DNA of 64,000 nucleotides from Pedobacter arcticus A12 (GCF_000302595.1 NZ_JH947126.1:835223-899222), one strand, 5' to 3'; positions 8,568-17,562 are shown, counted from the stretch's first letter. The notes: generated by a model not told the origin, from the letters alone. Program-made: numbers and translations.

Positions 8568-10196
8568 TTAAAAGAAAACCCCTTTAGGCGTGTAGTGCAA
8601 AAACCGCAAAACAGTTTCTCCCCAAACGATTATCATAACCCAAGTAACAAACAACATTGGAACGCCAAATTTAACGGAATCAATGATGCTATATTGATTG
8701 GTAGAGTAAAGCAATGCTGCGGGTTTACTATTAAAAGGCAGCACATACACATGTTCAATCAGCAATGCTAGCGGAAACGACAAACTCATCACTGGATAGC
8801 CAAACTTTTGCGCAACACCAATCGAAATTGGGATAAAAATCAGCGTTCGCATGGTTTTGGATTGAAAAATAATTGAACTAAAAAGCATGGCGAACGTGAG
8901 TCCTAAATACAATATCCAAAACGGTGTTGCCGCAGTAATGTTAAAGTAAATGAACAGGGAATCAATCATACTACCGGGAAGATTTGTTGCATCCAAACCT
9001 GCACCTAAAGCATAAGCACCCGCCGAAAACAGCATCAAATGCCATGGAATATCAACATCGTTCCATTTAACCACCCCTATTTTTGGAAGCAATGCAATAA
9101 TTGCCGCCATTAATGCGACTGCTGTCTGCGAAATCCCATGCTGTTTATCTGTTACCCATAAAATAAGTACCGAAACAAAAATCGCCAATGACTTATATTC
9201 ATTGAAGGTCATCTTACCTAAAGCTGCGTATTCTTTTTTTAATCGCTCCATTCCTCCTTCAATCTGTGGCTTTTGTTCTTCCGTAGTCATCGGGAAAACA
9301 AGTTTTGTCCCAACAAACCATCCCATCAAAAGTAAGATTACACACAAGGGAAATGCAGCAATAAACCATTCCTGAAACCCGAAAAAACGTTGTCCCAACG
9401 CACCGGCAATCATAGAACCTGCTAATAAGTTTGCGCCAGAACCGGTAATAAAACCACTTGCTCCTACATTGTTTTGAAACAGATTCTGCAACACAATATT
9501 TCTCCCAAAATTATTGCGATGGTTATCATTTGCGCCGTAGATAGCTGCGATAACCATAAAAATGGGTAATAAAATAGTGGCTTTTGCGGTGGTAGCAGAA
9601 ACAAAAACAGAAAGCACCAGGTTAATTACAATAAAACTAAAGAAAATTCCTTGTGCACTTTTCCCAAATTTGATTACAAACCAAAGCGCAAACCTTTTTG
9701 CCAGGTGCGTAGTGACGAGCATACTCGCTAAAATAAATGAGAGAATATTCAACCACATTACCGGATGGCCCAGTTGAGCATACGCGACCTGCTCAGATGT
9801 TACGCCTGTTAACACCATCAATAATATCACAAGCAGTGATGTGAGATAATTTGGAATTGCTTCTGTAATCCACAAAACAATAGCCCCTGCAAAAATGGCC
9901 AACATTGCGTAGTTGATTTTGATGAACTTTGCTTCGCCAAGTTCATTTAAGCGCTGTTCGCCTCCTTTACGCAGTGCCTCTAGGTTAATGTGGCTTAAAA
10001 AAGAAAAATCGGCGAAAAAGTAAATAAATAGAAAAACTAAAATGGCTAATGGTCCTCCGGCAATCTCCATCCATTTTTCAAAACCGACTTTCTCGATTTT
10101 TTTGAATTTCTCCACCCGATAATTGTTCATATCAAGCGGGTCGAAAACTACTTCATCTTCTCCCAATTTATCTGTCACCGATTTTTTTTGAGCCAT
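8568..10196 (-). CDS. DASS/SLC13 family anion:Na+ symporter
   Basis: A 542-residue polytopic inner-membrane protein with about a dozen hydrophobic helices. The FQNNVGASGFITGSGANLLAG region (about residues 238-258) and a pseudo-repeat FSSIIFQSKTMRTL near residue 435 are the two helix-breaking loops that hold Na+ and substrate in divalent-anion:Na+ symporters. It has a charged cytoplasmic N-terminal tail of about 45 residues. Family substrates are dicarboxylates, sulfate or, in related branches, phosphate. The neighbours (CYTH proteins and a phosphate-porin homologue on the same strand) make an inorganic anion plausible, but that is inference. It sits four bases from the CYTH gene. Confidence 0.85.
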   Translation of the reverse strand: MAQKKSVTDKLGEDEVVFDPLDMNNYRVEKFKKIEKVGFEKWMEIAGGPLAILVFLFIYFFADFSFLSHINLEALRKGGEQRLNELGEAKFIKINYAMLAIFAGAIVLWITEAIPNYLTSLLVILLMVLTGVTSEQVAYAQLGHPVMWLNILSFILASMLVTTHLAKRFALWFVIKFGKSAQGIFFSFIVINLVLSVFVSATTAKATILLPIFMVIAAIYGANDNHRNNFGRNIVLQNLFQNNVGASGFITGSGANLLAGSMIAGALGQRFFGFQEWFIAAFPLCVILLLMGWFVGTKLVFPMTTEEQKPQIEGGMERLKKEYAALGKMTFNEYKSLAIFVSVLILWVTDKQHGISQTAVALMAAIIALLPKIGVVKWNDVDIPWHLMLFSAGAYALGAGLDATNLPGSMIDSLFIYFNITAATPFWILYLGLTFAMLFSSIIFQSKTMRTLIFIPISIGVAQKFGYPVMSLSFPLALLIEHVYVLPFNSKPAALLYSTNQYSIIDSVKFGVPMLFVTWVMIIVWGETVLRFLHYTPKGVFF

Positions 10197-10200
10197 TACG

Positions 10201-10671
10201 TTACCATTTAGAAAAAGGTAATTTCATCAACATTGCGTTGTAGTATTTGGTATCTCCGGTTACTTCTTTACCCAACCAAATTGGACGGTCAAAATGGTCG
10301 TCCTCCTTAGCCATTTCCATTTCAGCCATTATCAACCCATCGTTTTCTGCATGAAATTCATCGACTTCAAAAGTGCCACCTTCTACTTTTACTTTGTAGC
10401 GGGTTTTATCAATTACGCCAGGTTCACATAGCTTCATAAGCTCCTCGGCCTCAACAAGTGGGATTTCCTTCTCCCACTCAAAACGAGATGCTCCAGATTC
10501 GTTTCCGATACCTTTAATTGTAATAAAGCCTGACTGGTCTCTGATTCTAATTCGTACTGCTCTTTCTGGAACAGAAGATAAATACCCCTGAATTATATGC
10601 GAGTTTTCAAAAGTTTCCTTCTTGAAAGCATCAGAATTCACTAAAAACTTTTTCTCTATTTCTTGTGCCAT
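10201..10671 (-). CDS. CYTH domain protein (triphosphate tunnel metalloenzyme)
   Basis: A 156-residue protein that is almost entirely one CYTH domain. The N-terminal EIEKKF motif (residues 4-9) is the ExExK metal/triphosphate signature. It is followed by alternating charged strands such as RAVRIRIRD, GFITIKG, FEWEKEIP, KTRYKV, EVDEF and AEMEM, which line the tunnel of these enzymes. Single-domain bacterial CYTH proteins are usually inorganic triphosphatases or class IV adenylate-cyclase-like; the size favours a short triphosphatase. It is cytoplasmic and lies between the symporter gene and a second, possibly related gene. Confidence 0.88.
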   Translation of the reverse strand: MAQEIEKKFLVNSDAFKKETFENSHIIQGYLSSVPERAVRIRIRDQSGFITIKGIGNESGASRFEWEKEIPLVEAEELMKLCEPGVIDKTRYKVKVEGGTFEVDEFHAENDGLIMAEMEMAKEDDHFDRPIWLGKEVTGDTKYYNAMLMKLPFSKW

Positions 10672-10692
10672 ATTTTTTAATTTATGAACGGT

Positions 10693-11316
10693 TTATTTTA
10701 CCATTCCAACAACCCTTTTTAAGGCTTTTAAATAATTTACGTTTTCTATTCCTTCCAGTCCAACATCACTGATTGTTTTTTTGATATCTTCGATTTCCGT
10801 GGATTCCGAGCTCATCGTAGTAAGTTCTGCACCATTAATCAGCACCTTTGCAACCTCGCAAATAGTATTATTCACCATATAAGCAAACCGCTGTTTATGA
10901 ATATTTACCGCAAGCAAATCTGGAAAGGTTTTGATTAAATCGATAAACTCTTCATAGCTGTAATCGTCTTTGTTTGGCTGCGGATAATTTACGTTAAACG
11001 CTGGAAATATGGTGTTGCTCAATAATTCCGCTTTAACAGGGAATGTTGCTTTTAAAATTGGATCCCATTGCTCAAAGCCCTCCAGCGTATTTACCAATTT
11101 TTTAATATCGATTTTACCATCCCTAATTTTCACACTACTGTTATCATTAGCTTTTGATAAAATATAAATTTCGTCGCTCTGCCTTTCCCAAATCTTCTCT
11201 GGAACAGGCACAGAAAGCCGAGCCATTCGTTTAGCGAAATGGTCAAAGTTTTGGCCAAATATCCTAAACTCAAATCTTGGTGCTGATGGCTCAGTTTCTT
11301 CTTTTTTCGTATCCAT
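10693..11316 (-). CDS. Hypothetical protein, possibly a divergent CYTH-like domain
   Basis: A 207-residue cytoplasmic protein with no signal peptide. I do not recognise a named family with certainty. The order EFRIFG (residues 16-21), a DEIYILS strand, VKIRDGKIDIKKLV, GFEQWDP and a late CEVAKVLINGAEL resembles the strand pattern of CYTH enzymes, and it sits 21 bases upstream of a genuine CYTH gene on the same strand. It lacks the plain ExExK N-terminal motif, so if it is a CYTH fold the chemistry has changed. Treat as unknown, with the fold guess as inference. Confidence 0.6.
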   Translation of the reverse strand: MDTKKEETEPSAPRFEFRIFGQNFDHFAKRMARLSVPVPEKIWERQSDEIYILSKANDNSSVKIRDGKIDIKKLVNTLEGFEQWDPILKATFPVKAELLSNTIFPAFNVNYPQPNKDDYSYEEFIDLIKTFPDLLAVNIHKQRFAYMVNNTICEVAKVLINGAELTTMSSESTEIEDIKKTISDVGLEGIENVNYLKALKRVVGMVK

Positions 11317-11365
11317 TATATTGAATTAATACTTTTAATATTATGCGTTAATAGCTGTAAATAAG

Positions 11366-12199
11366 CTAATTATTAGACGTTCCTTTTGTTGGCGCTGTAA
11401 ATACAACCAGGTTTGTAGAACCATCTGGCTGACGTCCGTATGATTTTTTTCCTGATAAACTGATGGTCAAAAAATCTAAAGAAGAAACTAAAACACCAGC
11501 TGTATTTTCCAAATAAACTGCATCACCAGAGCTTCCTAATCCAAACTCAACTGCATACTCGCCTCCTGTATTTTCGGTTTTTAAAACCAGAAATCCTTTT
11601 GCAGGTATAATTGTTCCAGCGTTCAATATTCGTTTAGGCTTTACCCCGGCAGACGATTTAATGCCTTCGTCATAAAAAGCATAACCGCTTAAATCAACCG
11701 GAATATCTGAAGCATTATAAATCTCTGCCCAATCGGGGTCGGTGGCATCTTTAGTGCCGTCAGAAAAAGCTTCATTAATGAAAATTTTAACTACGCTTGA
11801 TACACCGACGGTATAACTGGCAAGTTTTGCAGGTGCTTCTGCAGGAGATAGCGTTTGAAAGCCACCAACGTTTTTTGCTTCAATGTAATACTCAACCTTA
11901 GTATTTAAAGCCAAGGCCGGGATGGTTGCACTAAACAAAGAGCCGTCGCCTTTTGTCATCTCTAGAGGTTGAAACGTCGCAGAGGCAGCTGTTTTATAAA
12001 ATAGTGTAACGGACGTAATACCTTTTAAATCTGTGACTTGAGCAGATACAATAACATCATCAGTAGATTTTGGAGCTTCCGGCAAAATAGACGCCTTATC
12101 TATTGATGCCGGTCCGTTATAAATTTCGTCCTTTACACATGATGGTGTAAGAAACATTACCAGCATTAAGCTGATGACTGAAAAATAGCTGAGTTTCAT
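11366..12199 (-). CDS. Lipoprotein with lamin-tail domain
   Basis: I place the start at 12199, not at the longer frame's ATG at 12292, because the protein then begins with a clean lipoprotein signal ending in LTPSC and no longer overlaps the porin gene. The mature protein has an immunoglobulin-like region (about residues 35-140) and a lamin-tail domain (about 150-277) with the characteristic VKIFINEAFSDG.DWAEIYNASD pattern. Lamin-tail domains in bacteria occur on surface or secreted proteins, often with nucleases or phosphatases. It lies 22 bases downstream of the porin gene and is probably co-transcribed. Function unknown; surface anchoring is likely. Confidence 0.8.
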   Translation of the reverse strand: MKLSYFSVISLMLVMFLTPSCVKDEIYNGPASIDKASILPEAPKSTDDVIVSAQVTDLKGITSVTLFYKTAASATFQPLEMTKGDGSLFSATIPALALNTKVEYYIEAKNVGGFQTLSPAEAPAKLASYTVGVSSVVKIFINEAFSDGTKDATDPDWAEIYNASDIPVDLSGYAFYDEGIKSSAGVKPKRILNAGTIIPAKGFLVLKTENTGGEYAVEFGLGSSGDAVYLENTAGVLVSSLDFLTISLSGKKSYGRQPDGSTNLVVFTAPTKGTSNN

Positions 12200-12221
12200 G
12201 GTTCTATAATTTAGAAATGGT

Positions 12222-13592
12222 TTAAAAATTAATTTCACAGCGAATTCCCAGCTGATTATAATCGTCGCCTGCTTTACCATTGCCATTAGCAACTTTAGTA
12301 GGGTCTTTGGTTAGTAAACCATTCACATCAGATCCAACAAACAATTTATTTTTCCCACTGGCATACCGGTCATGGTTGATGTTGCTATAGTTGAGCATGA
12401 ATTTTACATTCCTAGAAGTGTAAAAGTTAATGCCTGCTGTAATGCATCCTGCAGAACCTCCGTATATGACCTTATCATTTAGGTCAACGTAATCATACCT
12501 TAAAGCCAATTCAACGTCTCCCCATTTTTTACCTTTAACGGGTTGTGTAAATTCGCCTGCTGATTTATCGTACACTTGTTTTCCACCAAATAATAAATAA
12601 GCAGCTTGTGCATAATACCCACCGAACTTTAGTGTTTGTTGATTATTTTCTCTTTTGGTTTGGTTATTAAGTACTTCCACTTGAAAGTTTAAACCTTTGT
12701 AAAAACCAGCAAGTTCAATATTGCTGATGAGCTGATTTTTATAATCCGAAATGAGATCGGTATCTAAATATTTTTTACGGTTAATTTTGCTGAGTGAACG
12801 CGTACTGTATCTAATACTGGTATATTCTGAAGGTTTTACATCAGTTTTTGGCTGTCTGTAAGAATATCCGTAGGCCAAATGCACTCCATAATCCTGGTTA
12901 GCACCAAACGGTTGAAAAACAAATTTTCCAGTTAGCGAAAGACCTTGATCCCGACCGAAGTCCTTATTGTTGTCTTCCACATAAGTAAGCGTTTCTAAGT
13001 CTTTAATTTCCTGAAAGAAAACGGCACCCGATACCAAAAATAATTTTCCGTTATAGGATGTTTCTAAGCCCAGATGGCGAGAAGGAGCAAATGTAGAAAC
13101 TACATTCGCCCTTTCCATAAATTTAAGATAACGTGAAGAAGTGGTTTCTGACATGGAAAAGCCCTCTTTGTAATTTCCAACTCTAACTTTAAATCCATTT
13201 AAAAAATCATAACTAAAATAAGCGTCTTCCAGTTGCAACGCACCGTTAGAAACATTCAAATCCAACTCCCCATACCAGTTTTTTCCCAAATTGGTTTTTA
13301 CAGCAAAACGAGCTCGGCGGATTGTAACACCATTACCGATTGGATTTAATGGCTTACCAAGAAAAATTTGTCCGTCTGTTTCCACCCTGATATCAAACCA
13401 TAGTCTGTACAGCTGATCTGGAGATTCAAACACCAATATGCCATTACGACTTTCCGCAGTAAGTGGAACTCGCTCTACTACTTTTCCATAATGATCAACC
13501 CTTATGGAAGTATCCTGAACCTCTTGACTAAAGACTATGCCGAAGTATAGACCAAGAACCGCTGTCAATAATAATGTTTTCATGATTTTCAA
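12222..13592 (-). CDS. Phosphate-selective porin O/P family outer-membrane protein
   Basis: A 456-residue protein with a signal peptide (cleavage after about residue 22, FGIVFSQ) and regularly alternating beta-strands ending in an aromatic C-terminus (LGIRCEINF), as expected of an outer-membrane barrel. The RRARFAVKTNLGKNWYGEL segment with VSNGALQLEDAY is typical of the OprO/OprP family. In Pseudomonas these take up phosphate or polyphosphate; specificity in Bacteroidota is mostly untested. It heads the run porin, lamin-tail lipoprotein, hypothetical, CYTH, symporter on the minus strand. Confidence 0.85.
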   Translation of the reverse strand: MKIMKTLLLTAVLGLYFGIVFSQEVQDTSIRVDHYGKVVERVPLTAESRNGILVFESPDQLYRLWFDIRVETDGQIFLGKPLNPIGNGVTIRRARFAVKTNLGKNWYGELDLNVSNGALQLEDAYFSYDFLNGFKVRVGNYKEGFSMSETTSSRYLKFMERANVVSTFAPSRHLGLETSYNGKLFLVSGAVFFQEIKDLETLTYVEDNNKDFGRDQGLSLTGKFVFQPFGANQDYGVHLAYGYSYRQPKTDVKPSEYTSIRYSTRSLSKINRKKYLDTDLISDYKNQLISNIELAGFYKGLNFQVEVLNNQTKRENNQQTLKFGGYYAQAAYLLFGGKQVYDKSAGEFTQPVKGKKWGDVELALRYDYVDLNDKVIYGGSAGCITAGINFYTSRNVKFMLNYSNINHDRYASGKNKLFVGSDVNGLLTKDPTKVANGNGKAGDDYNQLGIRCEINF

Positions 13593-13767
13593 TTTATTTA
13601 TTATTAATTAAACAATAGTAATAAATAAACTAATAATACAAAATTACTTTAGTCATTATAGACTTATTTAATTTATAAAGAAATTACTTTAAAAATAAAT
13701 TAAATGACATACGAATGTATTCCGAAAATTACATCTTCAGAACTACCACAATAACCCTCAAAAGGGC

Positions 13768-14754
13768 CTATTTCTTAATGGTTGTTGTCTTGTCCTTTTC
13801 CTGTTTCTTAAAATACCTACGAAATAAAAAGCTGTGTTTTGTGGCTTCCATAATATCACTGAAACCGCCAGTTCCTTTTTGGAGATTGTAAAGACCTTTA
13901 TTTAGATTTTGAGTCATGTTAGAATCACGTAACAATGCAGGTATCGGTCCTTTACCGTTATTTAAATCGTAATCCAATCCATCGACCGTGGTCGATAGTT
14001 TTGCCGTGATTTTTTTTGCATTGCCACTAGTTAGCCTTAGATCTTCAACTGCGTTTTTAAGGTTTGAGGCAAGAACTGGATCTGTCAAAAACATCCCCGC
14101 AGTTCCTTTACCTTTTTTCATATCTTCAACAATCGTGTTGAGTCCAGAACTCATGTTATTGGCATTTTTTGTAGTTTTATTAATCTCACTGAGTGATGAT
14201 TTTAAACTTTTGCTAATTTCAGGATCGTTCAGTAAGCTGAATAGCTCGCTTGTATCCAAACTAAGAACTGTTTCTTTTAAGGCCTTGGCAATTGCAGCAA
14301 CATCATCATTAGTTTTAGATAAGGTCTTCATCATTTCCTCTGTGCTTACCAGTTTGCTACTTTGCAGCATATCTCCATCCGTTACCTTTGCACTCGCTTG
14401 TGGGGCTGGTTCAATATTGATTACCTTGTTTCCCATTAAGCCCTCTGTTCCAATGGCAGCCATTGCATTTTTTTTGATGAATGGCTGTATTTTGCTATCA
14501 ATCTGCATGGTGACTTCAATGATTGTATCGCCAACCATGTCAATCTTTTTCACCGTACCGGCTTGAATACCCGAAAAAAGCACATTATTGCCCTCCGTTA
14601 AACCACTTAGGTTATTAAAGCGAGCTTTTAGTTCAAAGTCTCTTCCAAGTATATTGCTTCCATTTCCAATCATATAAAATGCGATAACTAGCACTAGCAA
14701 CCCTGCGAATACAAATAGGCCTAGTTTGATGTTATTTCCTCCTGTCTTTGCCAT
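13768..14754 (-). CDS. mlaD: MCE-domain lipid-binding protein (MlaD-like)
   Basis: A 328-residue protein with one N-terminal membrane helix (about residues 11-28) and an MCE domain (about 38-120) containing FNNLSGLTEGNNVLFSGI and the usual GxV..I pattern. A long helical, low-complexity tail follows. It is the periplasmic substrate-binding part of an MlaEFD-type system that moves phospholipids between the membranes. Its permease and ATPase partners are at 16072 and 15283 on the same strand, but an IS200/IS605 element now separates it from them, which may change its expression. Confidence 0.9.
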   Translation of the reverse strand: MAKTGGNNIKLGLFVFAGLLVLVIAFYMIGNGSNILGRDFELKARFNNLSGLTEGNNVLFSGIQAGTVKKIDMVGDTIIEVTMQIDSKIQPFIKKNAMAAIGTEGLMGNKVINIEPAPQASAKVTDGDMLQSSKLVSTEEMMKTLSKTNDDVAAIAKALKETVLSLDTSELFSLLNDPEISKSLKSSLSEINKTTKNANNMSSGLNTIVEDMKKGKGTAGMFLTDPVLASNLKNAVEDLRLTSGNAKKITAKLSTTVDGLDYDLNNGKGPIPALLRDSNMTQNLNKGLYNLQKGTGGFSDIMEATKHSFLFRRYFKKQEKDKTTTIKK

Positions 14755-14767
14755 AATATTTAATAAA

Positions 14768-15290
14768 CTACCTCGGGGCAGAGCCCCAGAGGTATTAGAA
14801 CATTTCTAACTGTTGACTGTGTATTTTTTTATATTCTTCTGCTTTTCCTTGAGACTTTACATAATTCTGAATTGTACTCTCATCTCCATGTTTCCCAACT
14901 GTGTTAACATAAAACCCTTTAGACCAAAATTCTCCGCCCCACAATTTCAGCTTAACCTCAGGATGTCTTTTGAAAATCTCTTTTGCTGTGATACTTTTTA
15001 CAGTTCTAATTATTTTTGTTGGACTTTCAATAGGTACACTCTGAATCAGAAAATGAACATGGTCTTTATCTGTCCCAATTTCAATGAAAATTATATCATA
15101 CCGTTTAGAAATCTCAACACAAATTTCTTTTAGACTGATATCAACCGCTTCACTGAATACCACTCGCCTATATTTTGCCGGACATACAAAATGATATAAT
15201 AAAACTGATACATTATGCTTCTTATGAATATATTCACTCACATACCGAAATTACAAATAAATCGAAGCAGAGCTTCGAGGAATCAAACCA
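14768..15290 (-). mobile_element. IS200/IS605-family insertion with subterminal hairpins
   Basis: The element consists of one TnpA gene and a hairpin at each end. On the plus strand the left hairpin is CCTCGGGGCAGAGCCCCAGAGG (about 14771-14792), an imperfect stem. The right hairpin is TCGAAGCAGAGCTTCGA (about 15262-15278), a perfect 7-bp stem. Both share the core GCAGAGC, as expected when one transposase recognises both ends. IS200/IS605 elements move as single strands and leave no target duplication, so the exact edges are uncertain by a few bases. The insertion sits directly after the mlaF stop codon (15283-15285). Confidence 0.82.
14795..15241 (-). CDS. tnpA: IS200/IS605 family HUH transposase TnpA
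   Basis: A 148-residue Y1 HUH transposase of normal length. H61 and H63 form the HUH motif (DHVHFLIQ). The catalytic tyrosine is Y127 in the late helix TIQNYVKSQG. The conserved LWGGEFWSKGFYV segment is also present. It cuts and rejoins single-stranded DNA at the hairpin-flanked ends of its own element. The frame is uninterrupted, so the transposase may be active. There is no TnpB or IscB partner. Confidence 0.95.
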   Translation of the reverse strand: MSEYIHKKHNVSVLLYHFVCPAKYRRVVFSEAVDISLKEICVEISKRYDIIFIEIGTDKDHVHFLIQSVPIESPTKIIRTVKSITAKEIFKRHPEVKLKLWGGEFWSKGFYVNTVGKHGDESTIQNYVKSQGKAEEYKKIHSQQLEMF

Positions 15291-16068
15291 AAAGAGATTG
15301 AAAAAATTGATTGATTTTCGGATCTTCCGAACTTTCGAGTTCTTCATAAGTACCATCTGCATAGCACTTACCATCCAACAGAATAACTACACGGTCAGCA
15401 ATTGTCTTTACACAGCTCATATCGTGAGAAATCACGATGGACGATGTTTTAAGTTTCTTCTGTAGAGTAAGAATGAGTTGATCAATTTCTTTGGAAGTAA
15501 TTGGATCAAGACCTGTTGTTGGTTCGTCGTAAAGTATAATTTCGGGCTTTAAAATTAGCGTTCTGGCTAATGCCACCCGTTTTAACATTCCGCCAGACAG
15601 TTCTGCCGGCATCATATCCATGGTATGCGCAAGCCCTACGTTTTCTAGCGCTTCCTCTACCATTTTTAGCACTTTCGGTTCATCCAAATCTGTCCAATGC
15701 CTGCGTAACGGAAATTCCAAGTTCTCTCTAACCGTCATAGAATCATAGATTGCGTTAGCCTGAAACAGAAAACCGATTTTTTTTCTGGCTTCCGCCAATC
15801 CGTCCTCATCTAACCCAGTAACTTCTTTACCAAGTACTTCTATGCTTCCTTTATCGGGAGTTAAAAGTCCAATAATGCATTTGATCAATACCGATTTTCC
15901 TGCACCGGATTTTCCCAACACCACCACGCTTTCTTCTCTTTGAACGCTCAGCGAAAAATCTTCTAAAATTTGATTATCGCCAAAAGCTTTGTAAAGATTT
16001 TTCATTACAATAACCGACTCGCTTTTCGCAGGTTCGTTTTCTTCATTTGTTTTCGGTTTCGTTTCCAT
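15283..16068 (-). CDS. mlaF: Lipid-transport ABC ATPase (MlaF-like)
   Basis: A 261-residue ATPase with Walker A GKSGAGKS (residues 52-59), signature LSGGMLKRVALARTL, Walker B ILYDEPTTGLD and a switch histidine in VISHD. The GGM in place of GGQ in the signature, and the TTGLDP sequence, are typical of MlaF. It has a 22-residue charged N-terminal extension. It begins three bases after the permease stop. The stop codon is only a few bases from the right-hand hairpin of the IS element, so the last residues could have been altered by the insertion. Confidence 0.92.
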   Translation of the reverse strand: METKPKTNEENEPAKSESVIVMKNLYKAFGDNQILEDFSLSVQREESVVVLGKSGAGKSVLIKCIIGLLTPDKGSIEVLGKEVTGLDEDGLAEARKKIGFLFQANAIYDSMTVRENLEFPLRRHWTDLDEPKVLKMVEEALENVGLAHTMDMMPAELSGGMLKRVALARTLILKPEIILYDEPTTGLDPITSKEIDQLILTLQKKLKTSSIVISHDMSCVKTIADRVVILLDGKCYADGTYEELESSEDPKINQFFQSLLV

Positions 16069-16071
16069 ACT

Positions 16072-16842
16072 TTAATTAAAACCGAGGAGATTAGTGAGTT
16101 GAACGGTTAATAAATCCAAAACAAAAATGAGTACGGAAGAAAGTACAACCGCAGAATTTGCCGATCTGCCAACGCCTTGAGTGCCTTTGGTAGAATTGAA
16201 ACCCTTATAACAGCCAATGATACCAACTGCAAAGCCAAAAAATACTGTTTTAATCACTGCGGGTATGATGTCGCTATAGCTTAAACTTTCAAAAACCTGA
16301 ATAAAGAAAAACTTAATATTGGTTACCGATTTAATGTTGACACCGATATAAGCGCCGAAAAGTGCAATCGCATCTGCAAGAAGGGTAAGCAATGGGAGCA
16401 TTAAGCTTGTAGCAATTACTCGGGTAGCCACCAAATACTTAAACGGGTTGGTTCCGCTCACTTCCATAGAATCAATTTGTTCTGTAACTTTCATTGATCC
16501 CAATTCTGCACCTATGCTACTCGCTATTTTGCCTGCAAATATGAGCGCCGTAATAATTGGACCTATTTCCCTTACGATAGCTATTCCGACCATAACTGGC
16601 AACTCAGATTGTACGCCATAAGTTACCAAAGACGGCCGAAGTTGCATGGTAAGCACTAGCCCCATGATAAAACCTGTAAGTCCTACTAACGGGAAAGACT
16701 TATAGCCGATGACGTAGCATTGCGCCAAAAGCTCTTTAATCTCAAACTTCGGTTTAAGACCGTGAGAAAAAAAGCGACCAGCAAACCTGGATATTTGACC
16801 GGTTTCGTCGAGGAAATCACGTACACTTGAAATGACAGACAT
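16072..16842 (-). CDS. mlaE: MlaE/YrbE-type permease
   Basis: A 256-residue inner-membrane permease of normal length. The conserved core, with TALIFAGKIASSIGAELGSM (about residues 117-136) and EQIDSMEVSG shortly after, is the EQbox that contacts the MlaF ATPase. It is first in the minus-strand order mlaE-mlaF-(IS)-mlaD. The system would maintain outer-membrane lipid asymmetry or move phospholipid outward. Confidence 0.92.
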   Translation of the reverse strand: MSVISSVRDFLDETGQISRFAGRFFSHGLKPKFEIKELLAQCYVIGYKSFPLVGLTGFIMGLVLTMQLRPSLVTYGVQSELPVMVGIAIVREIGPIITALIFAGKIASSIGAELGSMKVTEQIDSMEVSGTNPFKYLVATRVIATSLMLPLLTLLADAIALFGAYIGVNIKSVTNIKFFFIQVFESLSYSDIIPAVIKTVFFGFAVGIIGCYKGFNSTKGTQGVGRSANSAVVLSSVLIFVLDLLTVQLTNLLGFN

Positions 16843-17001
16843 TTTAATGAGCTTAATGATAATTTTGTAGATGATCTTGGTAGTCTATGTAATTACAAAA
16901 ATCCCTATTCCCAAAGGTTAAATCGTTACAGAATTCTACCGATAACTTACAGAATTCATACTTTGTAATGAGCAGGCTATTTGAATAATAAATTTTTGAG
17001 A

Positions 17002-17562
17002 CTAAGGAGTTACAATCCCCTCAAATCGATGCGTCCCGAACTTCTTGAAGTGAGAAGGTGTTAAACCTGTGGTTTTTTTGAATTGATTTGATAAATGAGC
17101 AACGCTGCTGTAGTGCATTTTGTAAGAAATTTCGGTAAGCGAAAGTTCATCGTAAAATAACAACTCCTTTACTCGCTCAATTTTGTGGCTAATGATATAT
17201 TGCTCAATAGTAATTCCAACGGTTTCAGAAAACAGATTAGCCAGATAAGTATAGTTATGGTTTAGTTTTTTACTGAGGTAATTTGAAAAATTGATTTTTT
17301 CTGGATCATCAATGTAATGCACCATTTCAACGATAACCTTTTTTATTTTTTCTATCAGGATGCTTTTTCTACAGTCCATTAGTTCTAAATCATACTTAAG
17401 CAAAGCAGTATTCAATTGTTCTAGCTGAACTGCTGTGGCATTTTCCAATATTTCTATTTCGCCTAGTTCTACAATAATGCCATGCAAAAAAAGCCGTTTA
17501 AGCTCTTGCTCCACAATCATTTTGCATCGAATACATACCATGTTCCTGATGTATAACTTCAT
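17002..17562 (-). CDS. AraC-family regulator with N-terminal CxxC (HMA-like) segment
   Basis: A 186-residue regulator. The C-terminal half (about 80-180) is a two-helix-turn-helix AraC domain (SKKLNHNYTYLANLFSE and LTEISYKMHYSSVAHLSNQF). The N-terminal 75 residues start with a strand, then C10-x-x-C13 in MVCIRCKMIVEQEL, which looks like the metal-binding loop of heavy-metal-associated domains. This short architecture is widespread in Bacteroidota. It is transcribed away from the SHOCT/N-ATPase operon, with a 376-base gap containing two small palindromes. Metal sensing is a guess from the CxxC. Confidence 0.82.
   Translation of the reverse strand: MKLYIRNMVCIRCKMIVEQELKRLFLHGIIVELGEIEILENATAVQLEQLNTALLKYDLELMDCRKSILIEKIKKVIVEMVHYIDDPEKINFSNYLSKKLNHNYTYLANLFSETVGITIEQYIISHKIERVKELLFYDELSLTEISYKMHYSSVAHLSNQFKKTTGLTPSHFKKFGTHRFEGIVTP

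Noticed and set aside
8544-8771. Plus-strand frame overlapping the SOUL end and the symporter
   Set aside because: It is antisense to the well-supported DASS symporter gene and has no protein-like motif.
12200-12292. Longer N-terminus for the lamin-tail lipoprotein
   Set aside because: It would overlap the porin gene and bury the lipoprotein signal peptide inside the protein.
13988-14566. 192-codon plus-strand frame
   Set aside because: It is the reverse frame of the MCE-domain gene; its hydrophobicity comes from the antisense reading.
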